From the NCBI RefSeq assembly GCF_000185965.1, contig NC_014924.1:62001-126000 (forward strand): DNA of 64,000 nt. The letters are read 5' to 3'. The DNA is from Pseudoxanthomonas suwonensis 11-1 (GTDB lineage: Bacteria > Pseudomonadota > Gammaproteobacteria > Xanthomonadales > Xanthomonadaceae). Of this stretch, positions 6,432 to 15,443 are shown one piece after another. Position 1 is the first letter of the stretch; every line of letters starts with the position of its first letter. Both the position numbers and the translations under genes were made by a program. The notes below the pieces were generated by a model. It ran no database searches. It saw nothing but the letters and a program-made list of their open reading frames with translations, and was not told the origin of the DNA.

Positions 6432-8684
6432 ATGAACGAGTTCCTGCAACGCTTCACGGTCGGCAAGCGCATGTTCGCCGGCTTCGGCCTCATGCTGCTG
6501 CTGATGGCGGCGATCGCCACGGTGTCGGCCGTCTCCCTCTCGATGCTGGAGCGCCACCTGCGCAGCATCGCCACCGAGCACACCACCAAGATCCGGCTGT
6601 CGAACCTGCTGTACGACCATGCCAACGAGCTGTACATCGACCTGCAGGCGGTGCTGCTGACCGCTGACGCCGAAGGCCAGCAGCTGGCGCTGGACAAGCT
6701 CACCGAAACCCGCGAGCACTTCGTCGCCACCTACGACGAGCTCGCGGCGATGCCGGGCGACGAGGCGGGCAAGCGCCTGGTGGCCGCCATCGGCGATGCG
6801 CGCCTGGCGACGGTGCCGACCAACAACGAGGTGATCGGCCTGGCCACCAGCGGCCAGCGCGAGGAAGCCCTGGCCTACCTCACCGCCACCGCGGCCCCGG
6901 GCATGCAGGCCTGGCGCGAGGCGGTGACCGCCAACCTCGAACACGAGCAGGAGATGATGGGCCAGGCCTACGCGGACGCCAGTGCCGCGGCCGACCGCAC
7001 CCGCGTCGCCATGTTCGCGGTCCTGGGGCTCGCGATCGTCCTCGGCGTGTTCCTCGGCATCGTGTTCACCCGCAGCCTCACCCTGCCGCTGGCGCGTGCC
7101 GCCGCGGCCGCCCGCGACCTGGCCGCCGGCCGCATCGAGGGCGAGCGCCTGACCGGCGGACGCGACGAGGTGGGCGAGGTGCTGCGCGCCGTCCAGGCCA
7201 CCCGCGTGTCACTGCGCACCCTGCTCGACGGCATGGCCGAGATGGGCCGCCAGCACGACGAAGGCCATATCTCGGCGCGCCTGGACCCGGAGGCGGTGCA
7301 GGGCGAGTACCGCACCCTCAGCGAGTTGATCAACGCGCAGATCGGCAGCCACATCGACGCCGCCCTGCTGGCCGCACACATGGCCGGGGCCTATGCCCGC
7401 GGCGACCTGCGCGAGGACTTCCCGCGCCTGCCGGGCGAGAAGGCGGTGCTGATGCACGCCATGGACGAGGTGAAGTCCAACATGCTGGCGCTCAGCGAGG
7501 AGATCGGCACCCTTAGCGGCGCCGCGGTGCATGGCGACTTCAGCCAGCGCGGCAACGAGGCCCGCTTCGAGTTCGGCTTCCGCGACATGGTCGCTAACCT
7601 GAACCGGTTGATGGCCACCGCCGACGGCAGCCTGCAGTCGCTGTCGCACCTGCTCAGGGACGTGGCCGACGGCGACCTGACCGCACGCATGGACGGCGAG
7701 TACGAGGGCGTGTTCGCCGACATGCGCGACGCGGCCAACGCCACCGTGCGCAACCTCACGGGCATCGTCGGCCGCATCCAGCAGGCCTCAGGCAGCATCA
7801 ACAACGCCGCCGCGGAGATCTCGCAGGGCAACGCCGACCTGGCCCGCCGCACCGAGCAGCAGGCCGCCAACCTGGAGGAAACCGCCGCGTCGATGGAGGA
7901 GCTCACCTCCACCGTGCGCCAGAACGCCGAACACGCGCGCCAGGCCAACCAGCTGGCGATCGGGGCGGCCGGGGTCGCCTCCGAGGGCGGCGTGGTGGTC
8001 GGCCAGGTGGTCGAGACCATGAGCGCGATCGAGGATTCCTCGCGCAGGATCTCCGAGATCATCTCGGTGATCGACGGCATCGCCTTCCAGACCAACATCC
8101 TCGCGCTCAATGCCGCGGTGGAGGCCGCGCGCGCCGGCGAGCAGGGCCGCGGCTTCGCCGTGGTCGCCTCCGAAGTGCGCACCCTGGCCCAGCGTTCGGC
8201 CGGTGCCGCCAAGGAGATCAAGCAGCTGATCGACGACTCGGTGCAGAAGGTGGCCGATGGCTCGGGCCTGGTGCGCAAGGCCGGGACCACCATGGGCGAG
8301 ATCGTCAGCAGCGTGCAGCGGGTGACCGACATCATGGCCGAGATCTCCGCGGCCTCGCAGGAGCAGACCGCCGGCATCGAGCAGGTCAGCCAGACCGTGG
8401 TGCAGATGGACGAGACCACCCAGCAGAACGCCGCGCTGGTGGAAGAGGCATCCGCGGCTGCGCGCGCGATGGAGGAACAGGCCAGCCAGCTGGTCGAGGC
8501 GGTGGCGGTGTTCCGCCTGGAAGCGGGGGCCGCGCGGCCGACGGCGCGTACCGCGTCGCGCCCGGCATCGCCGGCCGCGCCGGTGCAAGCCAGGCCGCAG
8601 CCGGCCCCGCGCCCGCGTGGTGGTCGTGCGTTCCCGGCGCTGTCGGTGGCGGCGGCCGCCGAGGGCGACTGGCAGGAGTTCTGA
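6432..8684 (+). CDS. Methyl-accepting chemotaxis protein
   Basis: A 750-residue transmembrane chemoreceptor. TM1 is at about residues 14-36 and TM2 at about 193-214, enclosing a periplasmic region of about 155 residues (probably a four-helix-bundle sensor). A HAMP domain follows TM2, then a second HAMP-like helical stretch (to about residue 420) and the cytoplasmic signalling coiled coil. Its tip, about residues 549-583, has the invariant [20 protein letters not shown] pattern. The last five residues are DWQEF, matching the xWxxF pentapeptide by which CheR and CheB dock on receptors. An Ala/Pro-rich linker (about 700-735) tethers this tail. A sigma-28 promoter lies upstream and a terminator follows. 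The ligand cannot be told. Confidence 0.95.
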   Translation: MNEFLQRFTVGKRMFAGFGLMLLLMAAIATVSAVSLSMLERHLRSIATEHTTKIRLSNLLYDHANELYIDLQAVLLTADAEGQQLALDKLTETREHFVATYDELAAMPGDEAGKRLVAAIGDARLATVPTNNEVIGLATSGQREEALAYLTATAAPGMQAWREAVTANLEHEQEMMGQAYADASAAADRTRVAMFAVLGLAIVLGVFLGIVFTRSLTLPLARAAAAARDLAAGRIEGERLTGGRDEVGEVLRAVQATRVSLRTLLDGMAEMGRQHDEGHISARLDPEAVQGEYRTLSELINAQIGSHIDAALLAAHMAGAYARGDLREDFPRLPGEKAVLMHAMDEVKSNMLALSEEIGTLSGAAVHGDFSQRGNEARFEFGFRDMVANLNRLMATADGSLQSLSHLLRDVADGDLTARMDGEYEGVFADMRDAANATVRNLTGIVGRIQQASGSINNAAAEISQGNADLARRTEQQAANLEETAASMEELTSTVRQNAEHARQANQLAIGAAGVASEGGVVVGQVVETMSAIEDSSRRISEIISVIDGIAFQTNILALNAAVEAARAGEQGRGFAVVASEVRTLAQRSAGAAKEIKQLIDDSVQKVADGSGLVRKAGTTMGEIVSSVQRVTDIMAEISAASQEQTAGIEQVSQTVVQMDETTQQNAALVEEASAAARAMEEQASQLVEAVAVFRLEAGAARPTARTASRPASPAAPVQARPQPAPRPRGGRAFPALSVAAAAEGDWQEF

Positions 8685-8738
8685 GCCGCGGCCGGCTCAT
8701 ACGGTGTGCGGAAGCCGTCCCCCCGCGGCTTCCCCCGG

Positions 8739-8770
8739 ACGCCGGCCCTGGTGGCCGGCGTTCTCTTCTC
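8739..8770 (+). terminator. Rho-independent terminator after the chemoreceptor
   Basis: A 9-bp stem ACGCCGGCC/GGCCGGCGT with a CTGGT loop (8739-8761) is followed by TCTCTTCT. It lies between the convergent chemoreceptor and pncA genes. Confidence 0.75.
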
Positions 8771-8781
8771 CACGGAGGCGG

Positions 8782-9402
8782 TCAGCCGACGACGATGCCG
8801 GCCGCCTCCAGGGCCGCGCGGGTCGGCGCGTCGCCGTCCGGGGTCACCGGCCGGGTCAGGTCCCACAGGAAGCGCACGCGGAAGCCGGCAGCCAGCGCGT
8901 CCTGCGCGGTCCACAGCACGCAGTAGTCGCGGGCCAGGCCGCAGACATGGACCTCCCCGATGCCGCGCTCGCGCAGCCAGCCGGCCAGGCCGGTGGGCGG
9001 GCGCTGGCCGTCCGGCCCGTGGTTCTCGCGGAAGCCGCTGTAGGAATCCACCTGCGCGCGGGTTCCCTTGCGCAGTACCAGGTCGGCGGCGCTCCAGTCC
9101 ACCCGCGGGTCCAGCGCCGCACCCGGCGTGCCCTGCACGCAGTGGTCCGGCCACAGGGTCTGCGGCTGGCCGTGGAGTTCGATCTGCTCGAACGGCCGGC
9201 GGCCGGGATAGGCGCTGGCGAAAGAGGCGTGGCCGGGCGGATGCCAGTCCTGGGTGGCGAGCACGGTGCGGTAGCGGCGCGCGCGCAGCAGCGCGTCGAT
9301 GGCCGGGACGATGGCATCGCCCTCGTGGCAGGGCAGCGCGCCGCCGGGCATGAAGTCCGGCTGCAGGTCGACGACGATCAGGGCGGTGGTGTCAGGCAGC
9401 AT
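8782..9402 (-). CDS. pncA: Nicotinamidase
   Basis: Hydrolyses nicotinamide to nicotinate and ammonia in the NAD salvage pathway. At 206 residues it has the usual length. The catalytic triad is Asp12 (VVDLQPDF), Lys112 (LRKGT) and Cys161 (ARDYCV); the metal-site residues Asp52 and His54 (QDWHPPGH) and His87 (WPDHCVQGT) are present. The start is the ATG at 9402. It may be co-oriented with the PKHD hydroxylase gene upstream on the same strand but is separated by 93 bases. Nicotinamide is also released by the sirtuin encoded 2 kb away, though no shared control is visible. Confidence 0.93.
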   Translation of the reverse strand: MLPDTTALIVVDLQPDFMPGGALPCHEGDAIVPAIDALLRARRYRTVLATQDWHPPGHASFASAYPGRRPFEQIELHGQPQTLWPDHCVQGTPGAALDPRVDWSAADLVLRKGTRAQVDSYSGFRENHGPDGQRPPTGLAGWLRERGIGEVHVCGLARDYCVLWTAQDALAAGFRVRFLWDLTRPVTPDGDAPTRAALEAAGIVVG

Positions 9403-9495
9403 CGGTGGCCAGCGGAAGACGCCGCGGCTTGGCGCGGCGGGTGCCCAATGATGCCGCAGGCAACGTGCCGGCGGCCCCCTTGCCCGCCGTCCGGT

Positions 9496-10167
9496 TCAGG
9501 GCTCGGCCGTGCGCCGCAGCAGGTTGGAATAGCACTTGTTGACCAGTTCCAGGGCCCGTTCGGCGCCTTCAAGCCCGGTCAGCTGGGTGCGTGCGGCGGA
9601 CAGGTCGTGCAGCATCTCGCGCATCGCCGGCTCGCGCACCAGGCTCTGCACCCAGCCGACGATGGCGATGCGCTCGCCGCTTTCCACCGGGCGGACCCGG
9701 TGCAGCTGTCCGGTGGGATAGCAGATCGCCGAGCGCGCCGGCAGCTTGAACGCCATCTCGCCGCTGCCGTGCTCGAAGGCCAGCTCGCCGCCTTCGTAGC
9801 TGTCCGGGTCGCTGAGGAAGATGGTGAAGGACACGTCGCTGCGCACGTGGTTGGGCGCGCCCATCACCGCCGCGTCCACGTGCAGGCCGTAGGCCATGCC
9901 CGGCTGGTAGCGGCTGACCAGCATCGCGGCCAGGCGCCGCGGCTGCGCCGCGCTCATGAAGGTGTCGTCGCGCCCCAGCGCCTGCATCACCAGCGCGGTG
10001 ATGTCCTTCATCACCGGATGGTTCCAGGGGATCTGCTGGTTCTGCTTCTTGCGGTGCAGGTATTCACCTGCGGTGGCGCGGCCGTCCGCGAACTCGACCC
10101 CGGCCAGCAGGCGCTGGATCTGGGCCAGTTCCCCCGGCGTCAGCACTTCCGGCAACGTCAGGATCAT
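9496..10167 (-). CDS. PKHD-type Fe(II)/2-oxoglutarate dioxygenase (PiuC/YbiX family)
   Basis: A 223-residue member of the PKHD-type hydroxylase family. The HxD...H iron triad is visible: LHVDAAVM supplies His and Asp, and GQLHRVRPV the second His, with Arg nearby for 2-oxoglutarate. The segment SFTIFLSDPDSYEGGELAF and the C-terminal ANKCYSNLLRR-like tail (here VNKCYSNLLRRTAEP) are typical. Family members often sit beside TonB siderophore receptors; no receptor is next to it here. The true substrate is unknown. Confidence 0.88.
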   Translation of the reverse strand: MILTLPEVLTPGELAQIQRLLAGVEFADGRATAGEYLHRKKQNQQIPWNHPVMKDITALVMQALGRDDTFMSAAQPRRLAAMLVSRYQPGMAYGLHVDAAVMGAPNHVRSDVSFTIFLSDPDSYEGGELAFEHGSGEMAFKLPARSAICYPTGQLHRVRPVESGERIAIVGWVQSLVREPAMREMLHDLSAARTQLTGLEGAERALELVNKCYSNLLRRTAEP

Positions 10168-10274
10168 CCCGTTTTCCCCGTCGGGCCGTTCCCGCGGCCC
10201 CCCCTTGGCCCCAGTGTAGGCGGGCGCCGGGCGCGATCAAGCTCGCACGCCGGCGCATCCGCCCGGGGCGGCCA

Positions 10275-10292
10275 GGGTCCCGCGCGGGACCC
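10275..10292 (-). terminator. Palindromic hairpin downstream of the aldolase gene
   Basis: GGGTCCCGC/GCGGGACCC is a perfect 18-base palindrome, 15 bases beyond the aldolase stop codon on the minus strand. There is no T-run, so termination is plausible rather than certain. Confidence 0.4.
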
Positions 10293-10307
10293 GGGCCCAT
10301 CCACGCC

Positions 10308-11198
10308 TCAAGCGATCGAGGCGCGGTAGATCGACTCGATCGAGGCGTCCAGCGCCTTGTCGAACTCCTCGTCGCCCTGCTGCGCGCCGAGGCCCTCGGT
10401 CAGGGCACGGCTGAAACTGGCGATCACGCCCGGGTTGCGGGCCAGCTTCGCGTTGGCGTCGTCGCGGCTGTAGCCACCGGAGAGGGCCACCACCTTGAGC
10501 ACCGACGGATGCGCGACCAGCTCGGCGAAGAAGCCGTCGACGCTTGGCAGGGTCAGCTTGAGCATCACCGGGGTGGAGGCGTCGATGCCGTCAAGGCGCT
10601 CCAGCAGGCCGCGCTTGAGCTCGGCCTCGATCGCTTCCTTGTCGGCGGACTTGATGTCCACCTCCGGCTCGATGATCGGCACCAGGCCGGCGGCCAGGAC
10701 CTTGCGCGCCAGCTCGAACTGCTGGTCGAGCACGGCCGCGATGCCCACGGCGTTGTTGGCCTTGATCACCGAGCGCTCCTTGGTGCCGAACACGCCCTTG
10801 GCCTTGGCCCGCGCCAGCAGGTCCTCCAGGCCCGGGATCGGCTTGAGCATCTGCACGCCGCCTTCCTCGTCCTCCAGGCCCTTGTCGATCTTGAGGAACG
10901 GCACGACCTTCTTCTGCTCCCACAGGAAACGCGCGGCTTCCTGGCCGGCGAAGCTGTCGTCCAGGGTGCGCTCGAACAGGATGGCGCCGAGGATGCGGCC
11001 GTCGAAGGACGGGCTGGTGACGATGCGCTCGCGCATGCGGTGGACCAGCGCGAACATTTCCGCGTCGTTGGAATAGGCGGATTCGTCGACGCCGTAGAGC
11101 TTCAGCGCCTTGGGCGTGCTGCCGCCGCTCTGGTCGAGCGCGGCGATGAAACCCTGGCCGGAAGCAATGCGGTCACGCTGTTCGCTGTTGATGGTCAC
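10308..11198 (-). CDS. Fructose-bisphosphate aldolase, class I
   Basis: Class I (Schiff-base) aldolase, 296 residues, cleaving fructose 1,6-bisphosphate to dihydroxyacetone phosphate and glyceraldehyde 3-phosphate. The family marks are FIAALDQSGGSTPKAL near the N-terminus, FLKIDKGLEDE, IIEPEVDIKS, and the lysine-bearing MLKLTLP followed by VVALSGGYSRDDA. The GTG at 11198 is chosen as start, with AAGGGA 8 bases upstream; no ATG fits. A candidate LacI-type operator lies 75 bases upstream (11273-11286). The neighbour across the divergent promoter region is a sirtuin. Confidence 0.93.
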   Translation of the reverse strand: MTINSEQRDRIASGQGFIAALDQSGGSTPKALKLYGVDESAYSNDAEMFALVHRMRERIVTSPSFDGRILGAILFERTLDDSFAGQEAARFLWEQKKVVPFLKIDKGLEDEEGGVQMLKPIPGLEDLLARAKAKGVFGTKERSVIKANNAVGIAAVLDQQFELARKVLAAGLVPIIEPEVDIKSADKEAIEAELKRGLLERLDGIDASTPVMLKLTLPSVDGFFAELVAHPSVLKVVALSGGYSRDDANAKLARNPGVIASFSRALTEGLGAQQGDEEFDKALDASIESIYRASIA

Positions 11199-11272
11199 GG
11201 CAGATCCCTTTGCTGTTCTGGGGGCCGACGATCTTAGCGCCGGGCCCGTAAGCGCGACGTACCGTCCGCACA

Positions 11273-11286
11273 AGACAACGCTGTCA
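11273..11286. promoter_or_regulatory. Possible LacI-family operator between aldolase and sirtuin genes
   Basis: AGACAACGCTGTCA differs at one base (A for G) from AGACAGCGCTGTCA at 22319-22332 before the sugar symporter. It is placed in the divergent promoter region of the aldolase gene. Regulation of a glycolytic gene by the carbohydrate repressor is a plausible inference, but one imperfect site could arise by chance. Confidence 0.4.
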
Positions 11287-11379
11287 GCCGTACGCCGTGG
11301 TGCGGACATGTGGGCGATATCGTGCAACATGTCCCCACCGCTCCTGTTCCCGCGCCTGCCGCGGCGCTGCCAACCACCG

Positions 11380-12237
11380 ATGCACGCTTCCGCTCCCGCG
11401 CTACCGACCTTCGACGCCGCCGGCGGCGGAGCCGCGCTGGGCGACTTCATCGCCCGCCATCGCCGCCTGTTCGTGCTTACCGGCGCGGGCATCAGCACCG
11501 GCTCCGGCATTCCTGACTACCGCGACGCCGATGGCGGCTGGAAGCGGGTGCCGCCGATCACCTTCCAGGCCTTCACCGGCGACGACCATGTGCGCCGCCG
11601 CTACTGGGCCCGCAGCCTGGCCGGCTGGTCGCCGTTCGCCGCGGCCCGGCCGAATGCCGCCCACCATGCGCTGGCCGGACTGCAGGCACGCGGCCGCGTC
11701 GCCTGCCTGCTGACCCAAAACGTGGACGGCCTGCACCAGCGCGCCGGCAGTACCGGCGTGATCGACCTGCACGGGCGACTGGACCAGGTCGTGTGCCTGA
11801 CCTGTGGCCTGCGCCAGCCGCGCGCCGGTTTCCAGCAGGAGCTGCTGGCGCGCAATCCCGGCTGGGAAACGCACATGGCCACGGTCGCGCCTGATGGCGA
11901 CGCCGACCTGGAAGGCGTGGACTTCGCCGGCTTCGAGGTGCCCGGGTGCCTGGCATGTGCCGGCATGCTCAAGCCGGACGTGGTGTTCTTCGGCGAAAGC
12001 GTGCCGCGCGCGCGGGTCGAGCAGGCCACCGCCGCCCTGAACGGCAGTGACGCGATGCTGGTGGTCGGCTCCTCGCTGATGGTCTGGTCCGGCTTCCGCT
12101 TCGCCAGGATGGCGACCGAGGCAGGGATCCCGCTGGCGATCCTCAACCGCGGCCGCACTCGCGCCGACGGGCTGGCGGCGCTCAAGCTCGAGGCCGATTG
12201 CGTGCAGGTGCTGCCAGGGCTGGTCGACGCCGCCTAG
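11380..12237 (+). CDS. NAD-dependent protein deacylase (sirtuin)
   Basis: A 285-residue Sir2-family enzyme that removes acyl groups from lysines with NAD, releasing nicotinamide. The motifs run in order: TGAGISTGSGIPDYRD (NAD site), LTQNVDGLHQRAG, the catalytic His in DLHGRL, a zinc ribbon with CLTCG and CLACAG, KPDVVFFGE, and VVGSSLMV near the C-terminus. No strong ribosome binding site precedes the ATG at 11380. In-frame starts at 11308 and 11329 would add 24 or 17 unremarkable residues, so the start is uncertain. It is divergent from the aldolase gene. Confidence 0.92.
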   Translation: MHASAPALPTFDAAGGGAALGDFIARHRRLFVLTGAGISTGSGIPDYRDADGGWKRVPPITFQAFTGDDHVRRRYWARSLAGWSPFAAARPNAAHHALAGLQARGRVACLLTQNVDGLHQRAGSTGVIDLHGRLDQVVCLTCGLRQPRAGFQQELLARNPGWETHMATVAPDGDADLEGVDFAGFEVPGCLACAGMLKPDVVFFGESVPRARVEQATAALNGSDAMLVVGSSLMVWSGFRFARMATEAGIPLAILNRGRTRADGLAALKLEADCVQVLPGLVDAA

Positions 12238-12332
12238 ATGCGGCGAACGTGGCGCGATGCTGCGATCCAGCCATGGCCTTGCACCCCGGTCGCCGCGGCG
12301 CTGCAATGCCCGGCCGCATCAAGGTACAGACC

Positions 12333-13427
12333 ATGAGCCAGCTGTTCTCGCCGCTCCACCTCGGTCCCCTGGAACTGCTCAACCGGATCGTCATCGCGCC
12401 GATGTGCCAGTACTCGGCGCACGAGGGCGTGGTTTCGGACTGGCACCGCATCCACCTCGGCAACCTGGCCCTGTCCGGCGCTGGCCTGCTGATCCTGGAA
12501 GCCACCGCGGTGCAGGCCAACGGCCGCATCAGCCATGCCGACCTGGGCCTGTGGAACGATGACCAGGAAGCGGCGCTGGCGGCACTGGTGGCCTCGCTGC
12601 GGCGCTGGGCGCCGATCCCGCTGGGCATCCAGCTGGCCCATGCCGGACGCAAGGCCTCGACCGCGCGTCCATGGGAAGGCGGAGGTCCGATCGCCGCCGG
12701 CGAACCGGATGGCTGGACCACGGTATCCGCCTCCGCGCTGGCGTATGACGAGGGCCATCCGCTGCCCGGGGCGCTGGACGCGGCGGGCATCGAGGCCCTG
12801 GTCGAGGCCTTCGTCGATGCCGCGCGGCGCGCGGCGCGGATCGGCCTGGACCTGGTCGAGATCCACGCCGCCCACGGCTACCTGCTGCACCAGTTCCTGT
12901 CGCCGCTGTCCAACCAGCGCACCGACGAATACGGCGGCAGCCTGGAGAACCGCCTGCGCCTGCTGCTGCGGGTGTTCGACGCGGTGCGCGCGGCGCTGCC
13001 GGAACACGTGTCGGTCGGGGTGCGCATCTCCGCCACCGACTGGGTGGAGGGTGGCTGGGACCTGGAACAGAGCATCGCCCTGGCCCGCGAGCTGGACGCG
13101 CGCGGCTGCCACTTCATCCATGTCTCCAGCGGCGGCCTGGACCCGCGCCAGCAGATCGCCATCGGCCCGGGTTACCAGGTGCCATTCGCCGCCGCCATCC
13201 GCGAGCAGGTGCGGATGCCGGTGATCGCGGTCGGGCTGATCACCGGGGCCCGCCAGGCGGAGGCGATCGTCGCCGACGGCCAGGCCGATGCGGTGGCGCT
13301 GGCCCGCGGGATCCTCTACGACCCGCGCTGGCCCTGGCACGCCGCCGCCGAGCTCGGGGCGAAGGCCAAGGCCGCGCCGCAGTTCCTGCGCTGCGAGCCG
13401 CCCGGGGTCCGCGGCCTGTTCGGCTGA
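12333..13427 (+). CDS. NADH:flavin oxidoreductase, old yellow enzyme family (YqjM/NamA-like)
   Basis: A 364-residue FMN-dependent TIM-barrel enoate reductase. It carries the thermophilic-like OYE signatures: Cys25 and Tyr27 in APMCQYSA, which tune FMN, and the substrate-binding pair His178 and His181 in IHAAHGYLLHQFLSP, followed by NQRTDEYGGSLENR. It would reduce activated C=C bonds of electrophilic compounds with NAD(P)H; the natural substrate is not known. It follows the sirtuin gene by 95 bases on the same strand and may share its transcript. Confidence 0.92.
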   Translation: MSQLFSPLHLGPLELLNRIVIAPMCQYSAHEGVVSDWHRIHLGNLALSGAGLLILEATAVQANGRISHADLGLWNDDQEAALAALVASLRRWAPIPLGIQLAHAGRKASTARPWEGGGPIAAGEPDGWTTVSASALAYDEGHPLPGALDAAGIEALVEAFVDAARRAARIGLDLVEIHAAHGYLLHQFLSPLSNQRTDEYGGSLENRLRLLLRVFDAVRAALPEHVSVGVRISATDWVEGGWDLEQSIALARELDARGCHFIHVSSGGLDPRQQIAIGPGYQVPFAAAIREQVRMPVIAVGLITGARQAEAIVADGQADAVALARGILYDPRWPWHAAAELGAKAKAAPQFLRCEPPGVRGLFG

Positions 13428-13505
13428 GCCGGGCGGCGCCGGGAGGGCGGTAACAGCTGCAACGGCCGCGCGCGGCGGCCGTCGCTCGCATACCATGGCG
13501 CGCCT

Positions 13506-14357
13506 ATGCGCCACGACTACATCCTCGCCCTTTCCTGCCCGGACCGTACCGGCATCGTCTACCGCGTCTCCGGCCTGCTGTTCGGCCAGGGCTGCAACAT
13601 CCTCGACGCCCAGCAGTTCGGCGACGAGGAGACCGGCCGCTTCTTCCTGCGCGTGCACTTCGAGCTGCCGGAACCGCAGGCGCTGGAAGGCGTCCGCGAA
13701 CGCTTCGCCAACCTTGCCGGCGAGTTCGACATGGACTGGCAGCTGCACGACGCCCGCCGCCGCGCGCGCCTGCTGGTGCTGGTGAGCAGGCAGGGGCACT
13801 GCCTCAACGACCTGCTGTTCCGCGCCCACAGCGGCCAGCTGCGCGTGGACATCGCCGCGGTGGCCTCCAACCACCAGGACTTCGCCGCGCTGTCCGCCTC
13901 CTACGGCGTGCCGTTCCACCACCTGCCGGTGGATGCATCCAACCGCGGGGAGCAGGAGCAGGCGATCATCGACCTGGTCGAGCGCGAACAGGTCGACCTG
14001 GTGGTGCTGGCGCGCTACATGCAGATCCTGTCGCCGCGCCTGTGCGAGGCCCTGGCCGGGCGCGCGATCAACATCCACCACAGCTTCCTGCCGAGCTTCA
14101 AGGGCGCCCAGCCGTACCACCAGGCGCACGCGCGCGGGGTCAAGATCATCGGCGCCACCGCGCATTACGTGACCCCGGACCTGGACGAGGGCCCGATCAT
14201 CGAGCAGGACGTGGCCCGCGTGGACCACGCCATGACCCCGCGCGACCTGGTCCGGGTCGGCAGCGACATCGAGTCGCAGGTGCTGGCGCGCGCGGTGCGC
14301 CGCCACGTCGAGCACCGCATCCTGCTCAACGGCCACAAGACCGTCGTCTTCCGCTGA
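13506..14357 (+). CDS. purU: Formyltetrahydrofolate deformylase
   Basis: Hydrolyses 10-formyltetrahydrofolate to formate and tetrahydrofolate, balancing the one-carbon pool and feeding formate to purine synthesis. At 283 residues it has the normal length: an N-terminal ACT domain (SCPDRTGIVYRVSGLLF, residues 10-26) and a C-terminal formyltransferase domain. The catalytic Asn and His are in NIHHSFLPSFKGA and the Asp in TAHYVTPDLDEGPIIEQD. It is a single gene between a reductase and a converging permease gene. Confidence 0.95.
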   Translation: MRHDYILALSCPDRTGIVYRVSGLLFGQGCNILDAQQFGDEETGRFFLRVHFELPEPQALEGVRERFANLAGEFDMDWQLHDARRRARLLVLVSRQGHCLNDLLFRAHSGQLRVDIAAVASNHQDFAALSASYGVPFHHLPVDASNRGEQEQAIIDLVEREQVDLVVLARYMQILSPRLCEALAGRAINIHHSFLPSFKGAQPYHQAHARGVKIIGATAHYVTPDLDEGPIIEQDVARVDHAMTPRDLVRVGSDIESQVLARAVRRHVEHRILLNGHKTVVFR

Positions 14358-14510
14358 CACCACTCGCCTCTCCGGTGGGATGGCGTGTGCGCGCCTGCTG
14401 CAGCACACCCGCGTCCTGCAGCGCGGGTGGGGCGTCCGGCAATACCCGAATCCCGGGGGCTACCGGAGCCCAGGCCGCTGCGTCGCGGACGGACCTCTGC
14501 TTGATGCCCC

Positions 14511-15296
14511 TCAGGACCCCAGCCAGGTCCGCAGCGGATGCGCCGGGTCGGCGAGCAGCCGCAGTGCCAGCAGTACCGACACCGTCACCAGCAGCGGCTT
14601 GATCACCTTCGCGCCCTGGCGCATGGCGAAGCGCGAGCCCAGGCGTGCGCCCAGCACCTGGCCGGCGCCCATCACCAGGCCGACCTTCCACAGCACCGCG
14701 CCGGAAACCAGGAACACCACGAACGCGCCCAGGTTCGAGCCGAAGTTGAGGAACTTGGTGTGGGCGGTGGCCTTGAGGATGCCGTAGCCGGCCAGGCCGA
14801 CGAAGCCCAGCATCAGGAACGAGCCGGTTCCCGGGCCGAACACGCCGTCGTAGAAGCCGATCACCGGCACGAAGGTGAGGGCGAAGGCCTTTTCGCTGAT
14901 ACGCCGCTGCCGTTCCACCGCGCCCACGTCCGGCTTCAGCCAGAAATACAGGGCGATGCCGAACAGAAGCAGCGGCAGCACGGCGCGCAGCCAGCTGCCC
15001 GGTACCACCGTCGCCAGCAGCGCACCGGCCACCGCGCCGGCGGCCGCGGTAAGCGCCATCGGCAGCTGCGCGCGCAGGTCGACGTGGCCATGGCGGGCAT
15101 AGGTCCAGCTGGCCGTTCCCGCACCGAACAGCGACTGCAGCTTGTTGGTGCCCAGCACCTGCAGCGGCGGGATACCGGCCAGCAGCATGGCCGGGATGGT
15201 GATCATGCCGCCACCGCCGGCGATCGAGTCGATGAAGCCGGCCAGCAGGCCGGCAAGGAACAGCAGCAGCAACAGCTGCAGGGCAAGCTCGGGCAT
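14511..15296 (-). CDS. TauE/SafE-family (DUF81) membrane permease
   Basis: A 261-residue polytopic inner-membrane protein with about eight hydrophobic segments. The two family repeats are recognisable by their glycine-rich signatures: GFIDSIAGGGGMITIPAML near the N-terminus (residues 19-37) and GFYDGVFGPGTGSFLML in the second half. Members export sulfite, sulfoacetate or related anions, but substrates differ and no sulfur gene adjoins it. The ATG at 15296 is chosen because the hydrophobic region begins at once; upstream in-frame starts give a basic, non-conserved leader. It converges with purU across a gap containing the CACCCGCG...CGCGGGTG inverted repeat near 14407-14430. Confidence 0.9.
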   Translation of the reverse strand: MPELALQLLLLLFLAGLLAGFIDSIAGGGGMITIPAMLLAGIPPLQVLGTNKLQSLFGAGTASWTYARHGHVDLRAQLPMALTAAAGAVAGALLATVVPGSWLRAVLPLLLFGIALYFWLKPDVGAVERQRRISEKAFALTFVPVIGFYDGVFGPGTGSFLMLGFVGLAGYGILKATAHTKFLNFGSNLGAFVVFLVSGAVLWKVGLVMGAGQVLGARLGSRFAMRQGAKVIKPLLVTVSVLLALRLLADPAHPLRTWLGS

Positions 15297-15443
15297 GGGG
15301 TGGGGGGCGCGACGCGCTGGTAGGAGCGACATTGTAGGCGCCGCCCGGTCCGACACCGGGCCAGGCGATGCAGCACCGCGTGCCGCCGTCGCCACGGCCA
15401 GCGGCTAACCTGTGGCCCTCTTCCCTTCGTCGCCGAGCCACCC

